The notes below the pieces were generated by a model. That model saw only the letters and a program-made list of their open reading frames with translations, made no database searches and was not told the DNA's origin. From Clostridia bacterium (lineage in GTDB: Bacteria > Bacillota > Clostridia > Acetivibrionales > DSM-27016), in NCBI GenBank assembly GCA_026414765.1, contig JAOAIJ010000016.1:38786-102785 (forward strand): DNA of 64,000 nucleotides. The letters are read 5' to 3'. This document shows positions 17,411-24,954 of the stretch, in pieces; the first letter of the stretch is position 1; the number at the start of each line of letters is the position of its first letter. Position numbers and translations under genes: made by a program.

Positions 17411-17752
17411 ATGATAGAAATGTTAAAGGCAAAAATACATCGAGCTACCGTTACAGATGCAAACATAAATTATGAAGGCTCTATAACGATTTCTTCAGAA
17501 ATCCTTAAAAAGTCAAATATCAAAGAATATGAAAAGGTTCTGGTAGTGGACATAAATAATGGATCCAGATTTGAGACATATGTAATAGAAAGTGACGCAC
17601 CCAACATGATATGCGTAAATGGTGCAGCAGCGAGACTCGTCAGTATTGGTGATAAAGTCATTATTATGTCTTTTGTCTGTATGAACGAAGATAGTGCAGC
17701 AAACCATCGGCCGATTATTGTACATGTAGATGAAAATAATAGTCCTACATAA
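17411..17752 (+). CDS. panD: Aspartate 1-decarboxylase (pyruvoyl enzyme), makes beta-alanine
   Basis: A 113-residue protein from ATG 17411. I reject the longer reading frame from 17300 because its extra N-terminal residues do not fit the family. It reads MIEMLKAKIHRATVTDANIN, then the self-cleavage site Gly23-Ser24 in YEGSITI, NGSRFETYVI (active-site Arg/Thr), and CVNGAAARLVSIGDKVIIMSF. PanD splits itself at Gly-Ser to form a pyruvoyl cofactor and decarboxylates aspartate to beta-alanine. panB and panC are not adjacent, as would be usual if it served only pantothenate. Instead it follows an NRPS-like cluster whose first A domain looks beta-amino-acid-specific, which suggests a precursor-supply role. 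Housekeeping CoA synthesis remains possible. The C terminus is short and hydrophilic. Confidence 0.93.
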   Translation: MIEMLKAKIHRATVTDANINYEGSITISSEILKKSNIKEYEKVLVVDINNGSRFETYVIESDAPNMICVNGAAARLVSIGDKVIIMSFVCMNEDSAANHRPIIVHVDENNSPT

Positions 17753-17841
17753 TTATTCACTATATAAAGTCTCTATTTATTTAAGGGCAAAAATCTTGCT
17801 GAATATGTAGAAATTAAGGTGATATTTGTCATAAAACGTAT

Positions 17842-17910
17842 GAGACTGTAAAAAAATCCCTAAAAACAGCTTTTTATGATAAAATCTAAATATCATAGAA
17901 AGCTGTTTTT
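17842..17910 (+). mobile_element. Probable left end of a decayed IS256-type insertion sequence
   Basis: A terminal-repeat-like GAGACTGTAAAAAAATCCCT (17842-17861) is followed by an inverted repeat, AAAAACAGCTTT (17862-17873) with AAAGCTGTTTTT (17899-17910), plus inner ATGATA/TATCAT. Such ends directly precede IS256-family transposase starts in clostridia. No matching right end is visible. Confidence 0.5.
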
Positions 17911-18039
17911 ATGATAAGAAGTAGAGATTTAGTGAGCGAAGGAAAAAAGAATATTATTGAAGCACTAATTTATGGTTCATTTCAATTCTTTGTGAGTTAC
18001 GGGAAAGTATCTGCCCTCCTTTGGAAGTATTTGAAATAA
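17911..18039 (+). pseudogene. IS256-type transposase N-terminal fragment
   Basis: A 42-residue reading frame from ATG 17911 (begins MIRSRDLVSEGKKNIIEAL) that resembles the very N terminus of IS256-family mutator transposases, in which an EGKKNII-like helix is followed by a long conserved domain. The frame then drifts and stops at 18039. No DDE catalytic domain follows. It is a dead remnant, evidence of past insertion at the edge of the metabolite cluster. The following 18040-18218 is AT-rich spacer containing the promoter region of the XRE regulator. Confidence 0.5.
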
Positions 18040-18218
18040 ATTGCATTTTCTTGTGGAAATGTGTTTATATTGCCTTGTTTTTACAGCTTATCTACGTTGA
18101 AAAATTTACAAAATTATGTATATTATTTGATTACTGCTAGAATTCTCAAAATTTAGAACGATTGGCAGTTTTATCATATTAAAAAAACATTTAAAATAGT
18201 TTCAGGAGGTCGACATTA

Positions 18219-18551
18219 ATGAGTAACATTTATGGTAAAGCAGGGTTGAGAATCAGAAAACTAAGAGAACTAAGGAATATGACGCGTGAAGCATTTTCTG
18301 AACTAGTAGAAATTTCGCCAAAGTTTCTTTATGAAATAGAAACTGGTCAAAAGGGTTTTTCAGCAGATACTTTATATCGTATAGCAAATGCGCTATCTGT
18401 TTCAACTGAATATATACTTACTGGTGATGATCATAAAGAACTATCAGTGCAACTAAAGAATGTTTTGGATTTGTTTAATGATACCCAGTTGGAAGTAATA
18501 TATAAATTACTAAAGAATGTCCAAGAGCTGAGTCTGAAAAATGAACATTAA
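18219..18551 (+). CDS. XRE-family helix-turn-helix regulator
   Basis: A 110-residue DNA-binding protein. Residues about 8-62 form a Cro/CI-type helix-turn-helix: LRIRKLRELRNMTREAFSEL, VEISPKFLYEIETGQKGFS, ADTLYRIANALSVSTEYIL. The remaining 45 residues are helical, with a leucine-rich stretch, and may dimerise. It has a strong ribosome site (CAGGAGG). It lies alone between an IS remnant and a long degraded region. It could regulate the nearby cluster or be a leftover from a mobile element; nothing in the sequence links it to a target. Confidence 0.9.
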   Translation: MSNIYGKAGLRIRKLRELRNMTREAFSELVEISPKFLYEIETGQKGFSADTLYRIANALSVSTEYILTGDDHKELSVQLKNVLDLFNDTQLEVIYKLLKNVQELSLKNEH

Positions 18552-18620
18552 ACAAGCGCAACAGTAAAAATGAATTTCCCCACGGCGGTAGAAATAATAA
18601 ATAATTTCGTTAGGGTGTAG

Positions 18621-18860
18621 CTATCTCCATACTGTGTTATCTAGCTCGTCCGGCAATGAAGCTGGATACTTCAGGGTGGTTGGAGTGATTTTTAAAGGTG
18701 TTGTTCCAGCCGCCTGACAAGTATTATCAGAAATTGGCTTAAAATTCTACCCTCGTTCCTATATCGCATAGTCCACTTTATTGTATTCAAGGATGCTTGC
18801 TGCAACATCTTTTACGCTATACGTCGGACAGGAACATAGTTTTAGATTTGCAGGTGTAGT
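18621..18860 (-). pseudogene. Decayed coding remnant with in-frame stops
   Basis: Within the 672-bp stretch without an intact gene (18552-19223), the minus strand has one frame that reads like protein, interrupted by two stop codons. One part contains SVKDVAASILEYNKVDYAI, faintly like the start of Panacea/DUF4065 antitoxin-type domains. The other contains TTPLKITPTTLKYPASLPDE. I recognise no family with certainty. No start codon or ribosome site is evident. It is probably a decayed gene near the IS remnant. Confidence 0.3.
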
Positions 18861-18946
18861 TTACAATTTGTTCATAGTATCATAAAGATGTCTTAATATT
18901 TATGGGATAGAATATATTTACTAGGAAGCCTCCTATTTATATATCA

Positions 18947-18976
18947 AGCCGGACAGGAATGCTGTTCCGGCTTTTG
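18947..18976 (+). terminator. Hairpin with short T tail
   Basis: AGCCGGA (18947-18953) pairs with TCCGGCT (18966-18972), followed by TTTTG. No intact gene ends nearby on the plus strand, so it is probably a leftover of the decayed region. The remaining bases to 19223 include the lgt promoter area. Confidence 0.5.
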
Positions 18977-19223
18977 TGATTTATTCCAAGTGTTTTTTTC
19001 GGCGTGCAGATACTTAATGCAGTATGTTAGACAAATTATATATAATCGATTATGACAAAACCGCATGAGGAGGGGAGTTTTTTTGTAGCAGGCTTCTGAC
19101 TAAAGTTAACATAAGCTTTACCATTCTTATGTTTTTAGGTTATAATGTAGCTTAGGTACATTATTTTTGATATACAGGGTGGATTAAAGATTACCTGCAT
19201 CAGGTATTATGAAAGGATAAATA

Positions 19224-19988
19224 ATGAAGAATGAGATAATATCAATCGGTCCAATCACTGTTTATGGGTATGGGCTAATGATTGCGATCGGTATAATAGC
19301 AGCATATGTAGTAGCAGAGTACAGAGCTAGAAAAGCAAACCTGAACCATAAAAGGATTTTTGGATTAACCATTTGGTGCTTGGTCGGGGGACTTATCGGT
19401 GCAAAATTTCTGTATTTAATAACTCAGATTGAAGAGATTGTATCTAACCCCAAAATCATATTTGCATTATCAGACGGCTTTGTAGTATATGGAGGCATTA
19501 TAGGAGGAATTTTAGCGGGATTTCTGTTTTGCAAAAAAGAAAAACTTAATTTTCTGCAATACTTTGACCTGGCTATGCCTTCTGTTGCATTAGCGCAAGG
19601 ATTTGGCCGGATTGGCTGTTTTCTTGCAGGCTGCTGTTATGGAATGAGAACAACCGGCATTATGGGAATTGAATTTCACGAGTCCGCTTATGCTCCGAAT
19701 GGAGTTCGATTGATTCCCACTCAGCTGATTTCAAGTGGATTGGACTTTCTTCATTTTTTCATATTGATTTTTTTTGCAAAAAGGATAAAAGCACATGGAC
19801 AGGTGGCAGGCCTTTACTTGATTTTTTATAGTGTAGGGAGATTTATTCTTGAGTTTTTCAGGGGAGATTTGATTCGTGGAAGTGTTGGAAGCTTATCCAC
19901 TTCGCAATTTATTTCCATTTTCTTGTTTGTTATCGGATGCAGCATAGTACTTGTGAGGGCATATGGTACAAAGAATGTAAGTGAATAA
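19224..19988 (+). CDS. lgt: Prolipoprotein diacylglyceryl transferase
   Basis: A 254-residue integral membrane enzyme that transfers diacylglycerol from phosphatidylglycerol to the lipobox Cys of prelipoproteins, the first step of lipoprotein maturation at the outer face of the cytoplasmic membrane. Diagnostic sequences: YGYGLMIAIGI near the N terminus, GGLIGAKFLY, DGFVVYGGIIGGILAG, the Lgt signature GRIGCFLAGCCYG, PTQL, and the C-terminal YSVGRFILEFFRGD. About seven hydrophobic helices are visible. Catalytic His/Arg-containing motifs are intact. It stands alone, with no neighbouring lipoprotein or uvr genes. Confidence 0.97.
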   Translation: MKNEIISIGPITVYGYGLMIAIGIIAAYVVAEYRARKANLNHKRIFGLTIWCLVGGLIGAKFLYLITQIEEIVSNPKIIFALSDGFVVYGGIIGGILAGFLFCKKEKLNFLQYFDLAMPSVALAQGFGRIGCFLAGCCYGMRTTGIMGIEFHESAYAPNGVRLIPTQLISSGLDFLHFFILIFFAKRIKAHGQVAGLYLIFYSVGRFILEFFRGDLIRGSVGSLSTSQFISIFLFVIGCSIVLVRAYGTKNVSE

Positions 19989-20075
19989 ACATATTACTTT
20001 TAATACTACGGTATCCTTCCGTCAATGATTCCGAGATTCTTACCTAAGGCATATTTTTTACTATAGTCAATAACA

Positions 20076-20207
20076 CTAATCAATAGAAACTAATTTCTCA
20101 CCGGACACTTTTGCCATTTGCAATACTTCCGGCTTATTCCTGATGTCACCCTTTCCAGCTATGCCTCCCGCAGTTATAGTGCATTCAACTATAAAAATTC
20201 CAGAAAA
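20076..20207 (-). pseudogene. Decayed coding fragment
   Basis: In the 350-bp gap between lgt and the glucosaminidase gene, the minus strand has a 43-codon open stretch with good coding character. It contains GIFIVECTITAGGIAGKGD and VLQMAKVSGEKLVSID, and is bounded by stops with no start codon. I do not recognise the family. It looks like the C-terminal scrap of a lost gene. Confidence 0.35.
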
Positions 20208-20338
20208 CTAAAGAGTATGTCCATAAGTTCGTAAAAAAACATATTTACTAAAATTTCTACAAAATGTTACAATATATGCATATACTGTATGAGAATATCA
20301 ACTGATTTAGTTTAACGGAAAAAGGGAGGGGTGATCAA

Positions 20339-21115
20339 ATGGATGAAAAGCAGTTCATTGAGCTAGTAAAGGATGGGGCAATAAAAGCTTTTAATAAATA
20401 TAAGGTATTACCATCACTCACACTGGCACAGGCTATATTAGAGAGTAACTATGGACAATCTGGTCTCTCAAAAAGATGTTTCAATCTCTTCGGAATAAAG
20501 TGGAAGGAAGGATGCGGGTACGATTTTGAAGAGTTTGATACCAAAGAGTGTTACAGGGGTGAATGGACAACTGTAAAAGCAAGGTTCCGGAAGTATAAAT
20601 CTTATGATGAAAGTATAGAAGATCATGCAGTTTTCTTAACAAAAACGAGGTACAAGCCAGTATTAATAGCAAAGGATTATAAGGAAGCAGCAATACAGGT
20701 GCAAAAATGTGGTTATGCTACAGACCCTAAATACTCTGACAAGCTAATAAGCTTAATCGAAAAATATAGCTTGAACCAGTATGATAAAGTAGGTCTTTCT
20801 CTTGAAGAAGCGATTGATATATGGTCTGGAAAAGAAATAGCTGCTGGAAGGAAGGTAATAGGAAATCCCGGTGATATGAAACATGAATTTGAGGTCAAGA
20901 AGCTTACTCCATCAAGGTTTGAGGCCTTACTTATGAAGTCGGCTACTTATGTCAAAGGCAATGTCACAGATTTGTCCAGTGCGGTTGATGCATGGAACAC
21001 CTTGGGGGTCATAGGCAATCCTTCTGATATGAAGAAGGAATTTAGGGAAGGTGTATTATCAGTAAGCCGTATGAAGTCGTTTTTAGTAAAATCCGCAGCA
21101 TATGTCAGTAAATGA
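20339..21115 (+). CDS. GH73-type endo-beta-N-acetylglucosaminidase with two C-terminal repeats
   Basis: Residues 1-150 form a GH73 (FlgJ/LytG-like) peptidoglycan hydrolase domain: PSLTLAQAILESNYGQSG with the catalytic Glu35, then LSKRCFNLFGIKW, ARFRKYKSYDESIEDHAVFL and KCGYATDPKYSDKLISLIEKY. Residues 153-206 and 211-257 are two copies of a roughly 50-residue module (A-D-W..., VIGNP-DMK-EF, ...LVKSA-YV). There is no signal peptide or membrane anchor. Secretion would need another route, such as lysis or a holin, as in phage endolysins. No phage genes are nearby. Ribosome site GGGAGGGGTG precedes the ATG. Likely role: cell-wall cleavage in lysis, or a domesticated phage lysin. Confidence 0.9.
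   Translation: MDEKQFIELVKDGAIKAFNKYKVLPSLTLAQAILESNYGQSGLSKRCFNLFGIKWKEGCGYDFEEFDTKECYRGEWTTVKARFRKYKSYDESIEDHAVFLTKTRYKPVLIAKDYKEAAIQVQKCGYATDPKYSDKLISLIEKYSLNQYDKVGLSLEEAIDIWSGKEIAAGRKVIGNPGDMKHEFEVKKLTPSRFEALLMKSATYVKGNVTDLSSAVDAWNTLGVIGNPSDMKKEFREGVLSVSRMKSFLVKSAAYVSK
20795..21109 (+). repeat. Two tandem about 50-residue repeats in the GH73 protein
   Basis: Copy 1 is 20795-20956 and copy 2 is 20969-21109. Both carry AVDAW/AIDIW, then VIGNP-(G/S)-DMK-(H/K)-EF, then a basic helix ending in (M/V)KSA-YV. They resemble short repeats found at the ends of clostridial phage lysins and uncharacterised cell-wall proteins. Probable wall-binding or oligomerisation role. Confidence 0.75.
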
Positions 21116-21170
21116 GATGTATAAAGAGCGGGAGCAAATTCGGGAGTATAATGCGTAAGGCTTGTGGGTC

Positions 21171-21206
21171 TGGCGGTTTGTCATAACAATGGCAACCGCC
21201 ATTTTT
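21171..21206 (+). terminator. Terminator after the glucosaminidase gene
   Basis: TGGCGGTT (21171-21178) pairs with AACCGCCA (21194-21201), followed by TTTTT. It ends the glucosaminidase transcript just before the LexA-box promoter. Confidence 0.85.
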
Positions 21207-21225
21207 GCTTTACTAATATATTTTC

Positions 21226-21254
21226 TTGACACGAACGCGTGTTCGTAATATTAT
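21226..21254 (+). promoter_or_regulatory. Promoter with an embedded LexA (SOS) box
   Basis: TTGACA (21226-21231) and TATTAT (21249-21254) are separated by exactly 17 bp. The spacer holds CGAACGCGTGTTCG (21232-21245). This fits the Gram-positive LexA consensus CGAAC-RNRY-GTTYG at every position; its outer arms ACGAAC/GTTCGT are fully palindromic. LexA bound here would block RNA polymerase, so the downstream small gene should be induced by DNA damage. Confidence 0.85.
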
Positions 21255-21283
21255 ATTTGTATACCATAAATTGGAGTGATTTT

Positions 21284-21508
21284 ATGATAAATCATATTCT
21301 GAAAGCTTCGCTGGATAGAAACCTTACAATATCCATCGTATATCAAAAAGGTAGTGAGCTTACACAAAGAGATATAAAAGTAATAGGGATAGATGAAAAG
21401 AGTATCAAAGCCTTTTGTTTCTTAAGAAACCAGCTAAGGGTATTTAGTAAGGAAAACATACTTTCAGCAAGTCTTAAAATCAGAAATATTGAGCGAGTAG
21501 CAAAATAG
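21284..21508 (+). CDS. Small WYL-like domain protein, predicted SOS-regulated
   Basis: From ATG 21284 (ribosome site TTGGAGTG 7-14 nt upstream) it encodes 74 residues; a longer in-frame start at 21239 lies inside the promoter and is rejected. The sequence has ISIVYQKGSELTQRDIKVI and KAFCFLRNQLRVFSKENIL, the beta-strand pattern and A-C-LR-x-x-R-x-F motif of WYL/Sm-like ligand-binding domains. It has no DNA-binding domain. WYL domains bind nucleic-acid or nucleotide ligands and control stress responses. With a perfect LexA box in its promoter, this is a DNA-damage-induced small regulator or sensor. Exact function unknown. Confidence 0.82.
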   Translation: MINHILKASLDRNLTISIVYQKGSELTQRDIKVIGIDEKSIKAFCFLRNQLRVFSKENILSASLKIRNIERVAK

Positions 21509-21578
21509 TAGCACATACTATTTTGTTCAGATCAAAATGGCTCCTGATAATAAGGCGGGGCAAAGACATTTTTGATTA

Positions 21579-21986
21579 TTAATAAACTTTATAGTCTACC
21601 TTATTTGACCATATAGTGTTAGTAGAAATAACAATTTTTGAAATTGCAGTATATGTACCAGGCATGATTTGTTTGCTTAAAACAGCTTTCCCGGTACTGT
21701 CTACAGGTGCAGAACCGAGAAAAACTACTTGAGTAGGAGAAGTTGGGGTAGGACCTGGGACAATATTATAAAATTCAACCTTCAGAGCTGTACTCGGTGA
21801 TGGTGGTATAAAGCTTAATTGAGCTGTATAAATCATTATAGGTGGATAGATATGAAGAAGTGATTGTTGTACTGAGAGTTTCAACGTCGGCAATTCAGTC
21901 TCTGAATCAGATGCAAAAGCGGCACTGTTCAAGCTCAGGATAAGTACTAATGAAAGAATAAAACATATTAACCTTTTCTTAGACAT
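21579..21986 (-). CDS. Small secreted protein of unknown function
   Basis: A 135-residue protein on the minus strand with a clear signal peptide: MSKKRLICFILSLVLILSL, with likely cleavage after AFA (residue about 25). The mature part is rich in Thr, Ser, Pro and Val (IYPPIMIYTAQLSFIPPSPS, VPGPTPTSPTQVVF). It ends in strands like an Ig-like or fibronectin-type fold (GKAVLSKQIMPGTYTAISKI). Ribosome site GGAGGTA precedes the start. No catalytic motif seen. It may be a wall-associated or extracellular adhesive domain. No known family assigned. Confidence 0.8.
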   Translation of the reverse strand: MSKKRLICFILSLVLILSLNSAAFASDSETELPTLKLSVQQSLLHIYPPIMIYTAQLSFIPPSPSTALKVEFYNIVPGPTPTSPTQVVFLGSAPVDSTGKAVLSKQIMPGTYTAISKIVISTNTIWSNKVDYKVY

Positions 21987-22275
21987 AAAAATACCTCCAA
22001 CATTAAAAAATTTTGAAATATCTCACCCCGCCAAATATTAAAACTACTACATCTACCCAATTATAAGCATAAGTGTAAAATTAAGTAAATAGGCAAAGGA
22101 AATTTTCCATATTCCTATGAATACTTGTCACTGCAATCACGCTACTTACACATAATACATACCAGTATTTACTTGATGCTCCAAATTTTCATTGCGGACT
22201 TATTCCGGGAAATAAGTAATAACCTGACGGGTGCTAAATAACATAATATTAGTACAAGTCTTCCTGGGGGACAAT

Positions 22276-23304
22276 ATGCTTAAGAAAATACTTAAGATTG
22301 CTTATGGGGTCATAGTATTTGGATTATTGTTGATTACTTTTTCTGCATATATAGAACTGGAGTTTCCTAAAACTCAATATGACTTTGGGATTTTAGGAAA
22401 TATCATAGTCCGGAGTATTTTGAAGGATTTTGGTATAGGCTTAGTTATGTCCGGGCTAGTAAATATAGTAATTGATAAAGGGGGGTTTTCTGAAGATTAT
22501 GCAAAAAAAGTAGCAGAAGTAATGACCAAGGATGAGTTCATTAACCATTTAAGTCAGGACCGGATGGAAGAAATGCTTCATAAATTACAGACCAGAGTTA
22601 TATTTAACGGTAAAATACAGGATAACAACAATTATTATTACCTGGTACAGAAAGAAATGATCAACCTTTTGAGAAGATACTATTATGATGAATGCTTTGT
22701 AAGGGTTGAGTGTTATATAGAAGGAAATACCATACGTAAAGTAATGAATAAAAGAATGGTAATAATGAACCCTCAGATAGGGGATAAAAATACAATGCAC
22801 GTCAGTATCCCTTTTCATACAGATATGAGAGAAATAGAAGGTCGCAAAGACAAGGAGCTTTTTAAAATAAATTTTTTCAGAATAGATTCAGACGACTACA
22901 CAAATGCTGCCAGGGCCAGGTTAAAACACAAAAGGATCAAGGAAAAAAATACAGAGGGTTATAATGTAAGGTTTTATGGAGTATATGACATAAACTGCGA
23001 AACAAGGCGCATAGTCGAAATGGAAACACAGACAATAGTACCATTGACTGATAATATTTTCAGCAATAGACTCTCTCAGCCATGCAGAAGCTATGATATA
23101 GCATTTCACCTTCATAGTGCCGAATACAAAATTGACGGAGTAAGCTTTTGCTTTATGGAAAGCCATAAAAATAAGGTTGTTGACTATCAATGTGAACAGT
23201 CAATAGAAATCCGGTTTACGGACTGGATGCTGCCGGGCAATGGAGTTGTATTTATAATTAATCCCAAAACAGATGATGATAATGGATTATTCAGGCAAGC
23301 ATAG
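22276..23304 (+). CDS. Membrane-anchored protein of unknown function
   Basis: From ATG 22276 (GGGGGAC ribosome site) the product is 342 residues; a longer start at 22231 lacks one. Residues about 8-28 and 45-68 form two membrane helices (AYGVIVFGLLLITFSAYIEL and LKDFGIGLVMSGLVNIVIDKG). A roughly 270-residue soluble part follows with charged helices and then beta-rich sequence ending in GNGVVFIINP. It carries no enzyme motif I recognise. The soluble part is probably cytoplasmic by the positive-inside rule. Homologs would most likely be listed as hypothetical. It stands alone, with a hairpin-containing gap on each side. Confidence 0.8.
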   Translation: MLKKILKIAYGVIVFGLLLITFSAYIELEFPKTQYDFGILGNIIVRSILKDFGIGLVMSGLVNIVIDKGGFSEDYAKKVAEVMTKDEFINHLSQDRMEEMLHKLQTRVIFNGKIQDNNNYYYLVQKEMINLLRRYYYDECFVRVECYIEGNTIRKVMNKRMVIMNPQIGDKNTMHVSIPFHTDMREIEGRKDKELFKINFFRIDSDDYTNAARARLKHKRIKEKNTEGYNVRFYGVYDINCETRRIVEMETQTIVPLTDNIFSNRLSQPCRSYDIAFHLHSAEYKIDGVSFCFMESHKNKVVDYQCEQSIEIRFTDWMLPGNGVVFIINPKTDDDNGLFRQA

Positions 23305-23473
23305 TATAGATGGAATACCAGAATTGGCACATATGTATAAAACATAGAAGACGAACAGAATTTTCAACTAATAAAAAGTAATTATTTGGTTATAATTTGT
23401 ACGTAAGAAACATATGCAGCCAGGCACAGATGATGAATAAAAAATATATACTAAAGACAGGAGTTGATTTTTA

Positions 23474-23541
23474 TGAGTAGCGAGAAAACTGTCTGCTGAA
23501 AACAATTATGTATTTGAAAGAGGGCTGACAAGCTCTCTTTC
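23474..23541 (+). other. Eight-codon reading frame followed by a hairpin
   Basis: ATG 23474 opens MSSEKTVC then stop, with an AGGAGTTG ribosome site at a usable distance. The stem GAAAGAG (23516-23522)/CTCTTTC (23535-23541) follows. This could be a leader peptide with attenuator-like hairpin, or the scar of a deleted gene. It is the only structured element in the 520-bp gap 23305-23824 besides the terminator at 23616. Confidence 0.25.
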
Positions 23542-23615
23542 ATGCTATTATGCATATATCCTCAAATATTGGTATCTAAATATCAAAGTAAACATGAGAG
23601 TTTCAAAAACTATTG

Positions 23616-23648
23616 AACCGCACTTCAGGAACCAGGGCGGTTTTTTTA
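23616..23648 (+). terminator. Rho-independent terminator
   Basis: AACCGC (23616-23621) pairs with GCGGTT (23637-23642), running straight into TTTTTTTATT. It insulates the BtrH-like gene at 23825 from upstream transcription. Confidence 0.8.
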
Positions 23649-23824
23649 TTGCCTGGGAAAGTTTTATGCCAAGCATATTATTATGACTAAAAAGATGTTG
23701 ACTCTCCAGTTACTGGACGGTTTACTCTGATTACACAACATAATACAAGCTGTATAAACAAATACAAATACTATCCGAGGATCTGTAAATTATCCAGGAA
23801 AAGTGAATAAAAAGGAGAGATTTT

Positions 23825-24877
23825 ATGAAGCTGCTTAAATTACCTCATGGAACTAGTGACTATCTATGCCCGATAAATGGCATATGTGATATGCTTGAGT
23901 GGAAAACTTCAAAAAGAATACCTGACTCACTTTTGTTCTATATCAGTGAAATAGGATTTTCCTATGTAAAGCAGAAAAATGCACCGGTACCTCGCATGAC
24001 ATTTTGGACTATGGGATTGGGAAAACGCCAGTATGGCTTCTTAGAAGATATTATGGGATTTAAAATGCATTATTCCGAGGGGATTGGGTTTAAAAATACT
24101 TTAAAAAAGGTAAAGAGCTTTATAGAAGCTGAAACGCCTGTTATTCTTTTCGGTCTTGATATGTTTCACCTGCCATACTTGGAGAAGTATTATCAAAAGA
24201 TTCATATCCCCGGACATATCATACTTATGGTAGGATACAGTGATGAAGAACAGGTTGCTTTTGTCTATGACAATTCAAGGCCTGAATTACAGTCAGTACC
24301 TTACAGTGATTTATCTGCGGCATGGGAAGAGGATAGTCCTGGACAGTATAAATGCAATACATTTTTTGCAATACAGTTTGGTGAACAGGTGCCTGACATC
24401 CGGGATATAATCAATAAAGGATGGGAAAAAAGGGCGAGGGCAGTATTAGAGCCTCCGGTAAGTTTTCTTGGGATACCGGGAATCAGGAAATTGTCGAATG
24501 AGTTGCTAAGCTGGGAAGAAGAGCTGCCAGAAGACAGGTATAAACAAGCATTAACGCATTTTGTAACTTTTTCCGGGAGTGTCGTACCGTCTTTACCGCG
24601 AAAACTATCATCATATGATACAGGTATTGCCGACAGGCATCAGGGGGCAAGAGACCGCCTGGCTGAAGTGCTATGTGAGTTTTGTGATGAATACGGCAAT
24701 GGATCTTGGAAAAAAGCTGCGGCGTATTTCGAAAAGAGCGGAAATCTGATTGGGAAGGTAAGTGAAATAATTACTGACTGCATTATAGATAATAATAACA
24801 GTTTGAAGGGAGTTCCAGAATTGCTTAAGCAGGTGGCAGATTATGAAGAGGAAGCGTATAATATCCTTACTAAATAA
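23825..24877 (+). CDS. BtrH-type (BtrH N-terminal plus DUF4872-like) cysteine acyltransferase homolog
   Basis: A 350-residue protein with the layout of BtrH_N/DUF4872 proteins. It has a Cys in DYLCPINGICDML (Cys15), His131 in GHIILMVGYSDE and Asp149 in FVYDNSRPE, fitting a papain-like Cys-His-Asp triad. Residues about 180-350 form a helical domain with FVTFSGSVVPSLPRKL. Family members act in butirosin biosynthesis (transfer of an amino-acyl group from a carrier protein), and many homologs are uncharacterised. Ribosome site AAGGAGA precedes the ATG. It is followed 77 bp later by a MerR/GyrI regulator. It is distant (6 kb) from the cluster and distinct from the shorter BtrH-like protein at 4040. 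Substrate unknown; it may act on a carrier protein from the cluster. Confidence 0.8.
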   Translation: MKLLKLPHGTSDYLCPINGICDMLEWKTSKRIPDSLLFYISEIGFSYVKQKNAPVPRMTFWTMGLGKRQYGFLEDIMGFKMHYSEGIGFKNTLKKVKSFIEAETPVILFGLDMFHLPYLEKYYQKIHIPGHIILMVGYSDEEQVAFVYDNSRPELQSVPYSDLSAAWEEDSPGQYKCNTFFAIQFGEQVPDIRDIINKGWEKRARAVLEPPVSFLGIPGIRKLSNELLSWEEELPEDRYKQALTHFVTFSGSVVPSLPRKLSSYDTGIADRHQGARDRLAEVLCEFCDEYGNGSWKKAAAYFEKSGNLIGKVSEIITDCIIDNNNSLKGVPELLKQVADYEEEAYNILTK

Positions 24878-24893
24878 TTAATTCAGTTAAGCC

Positions 24894-24924
24894 TTGGGTA
24901 TTGAGGGAGTTTGTATGCTATAAT
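24894..24924 (+). promoter_or_regulatory. Possible MerR-type promoter with 19-bp spacer
   Basis: TTGGGT (24894-24899) and TATAAT (24919-24924) are 19 bp apart, the unusual spacing typical of MerR-activated promoters. It lies just before the MerR-family gene, suggesting autoregulation. The dyad expected between the boxes is not obvious, so confidence is low. Confidence 0.35.
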
Positions 24925-24954
24925 TATCCCATAATGTAACACTGGGGTGAGCTA

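Noticed and set aside
18600-18720. Possible riboswitch in the gap before lgt
   Set aside because: GC-richer pieces looked structured, but no known riboswitch core matched, and the opposite strand reads as a decayed protein frame.
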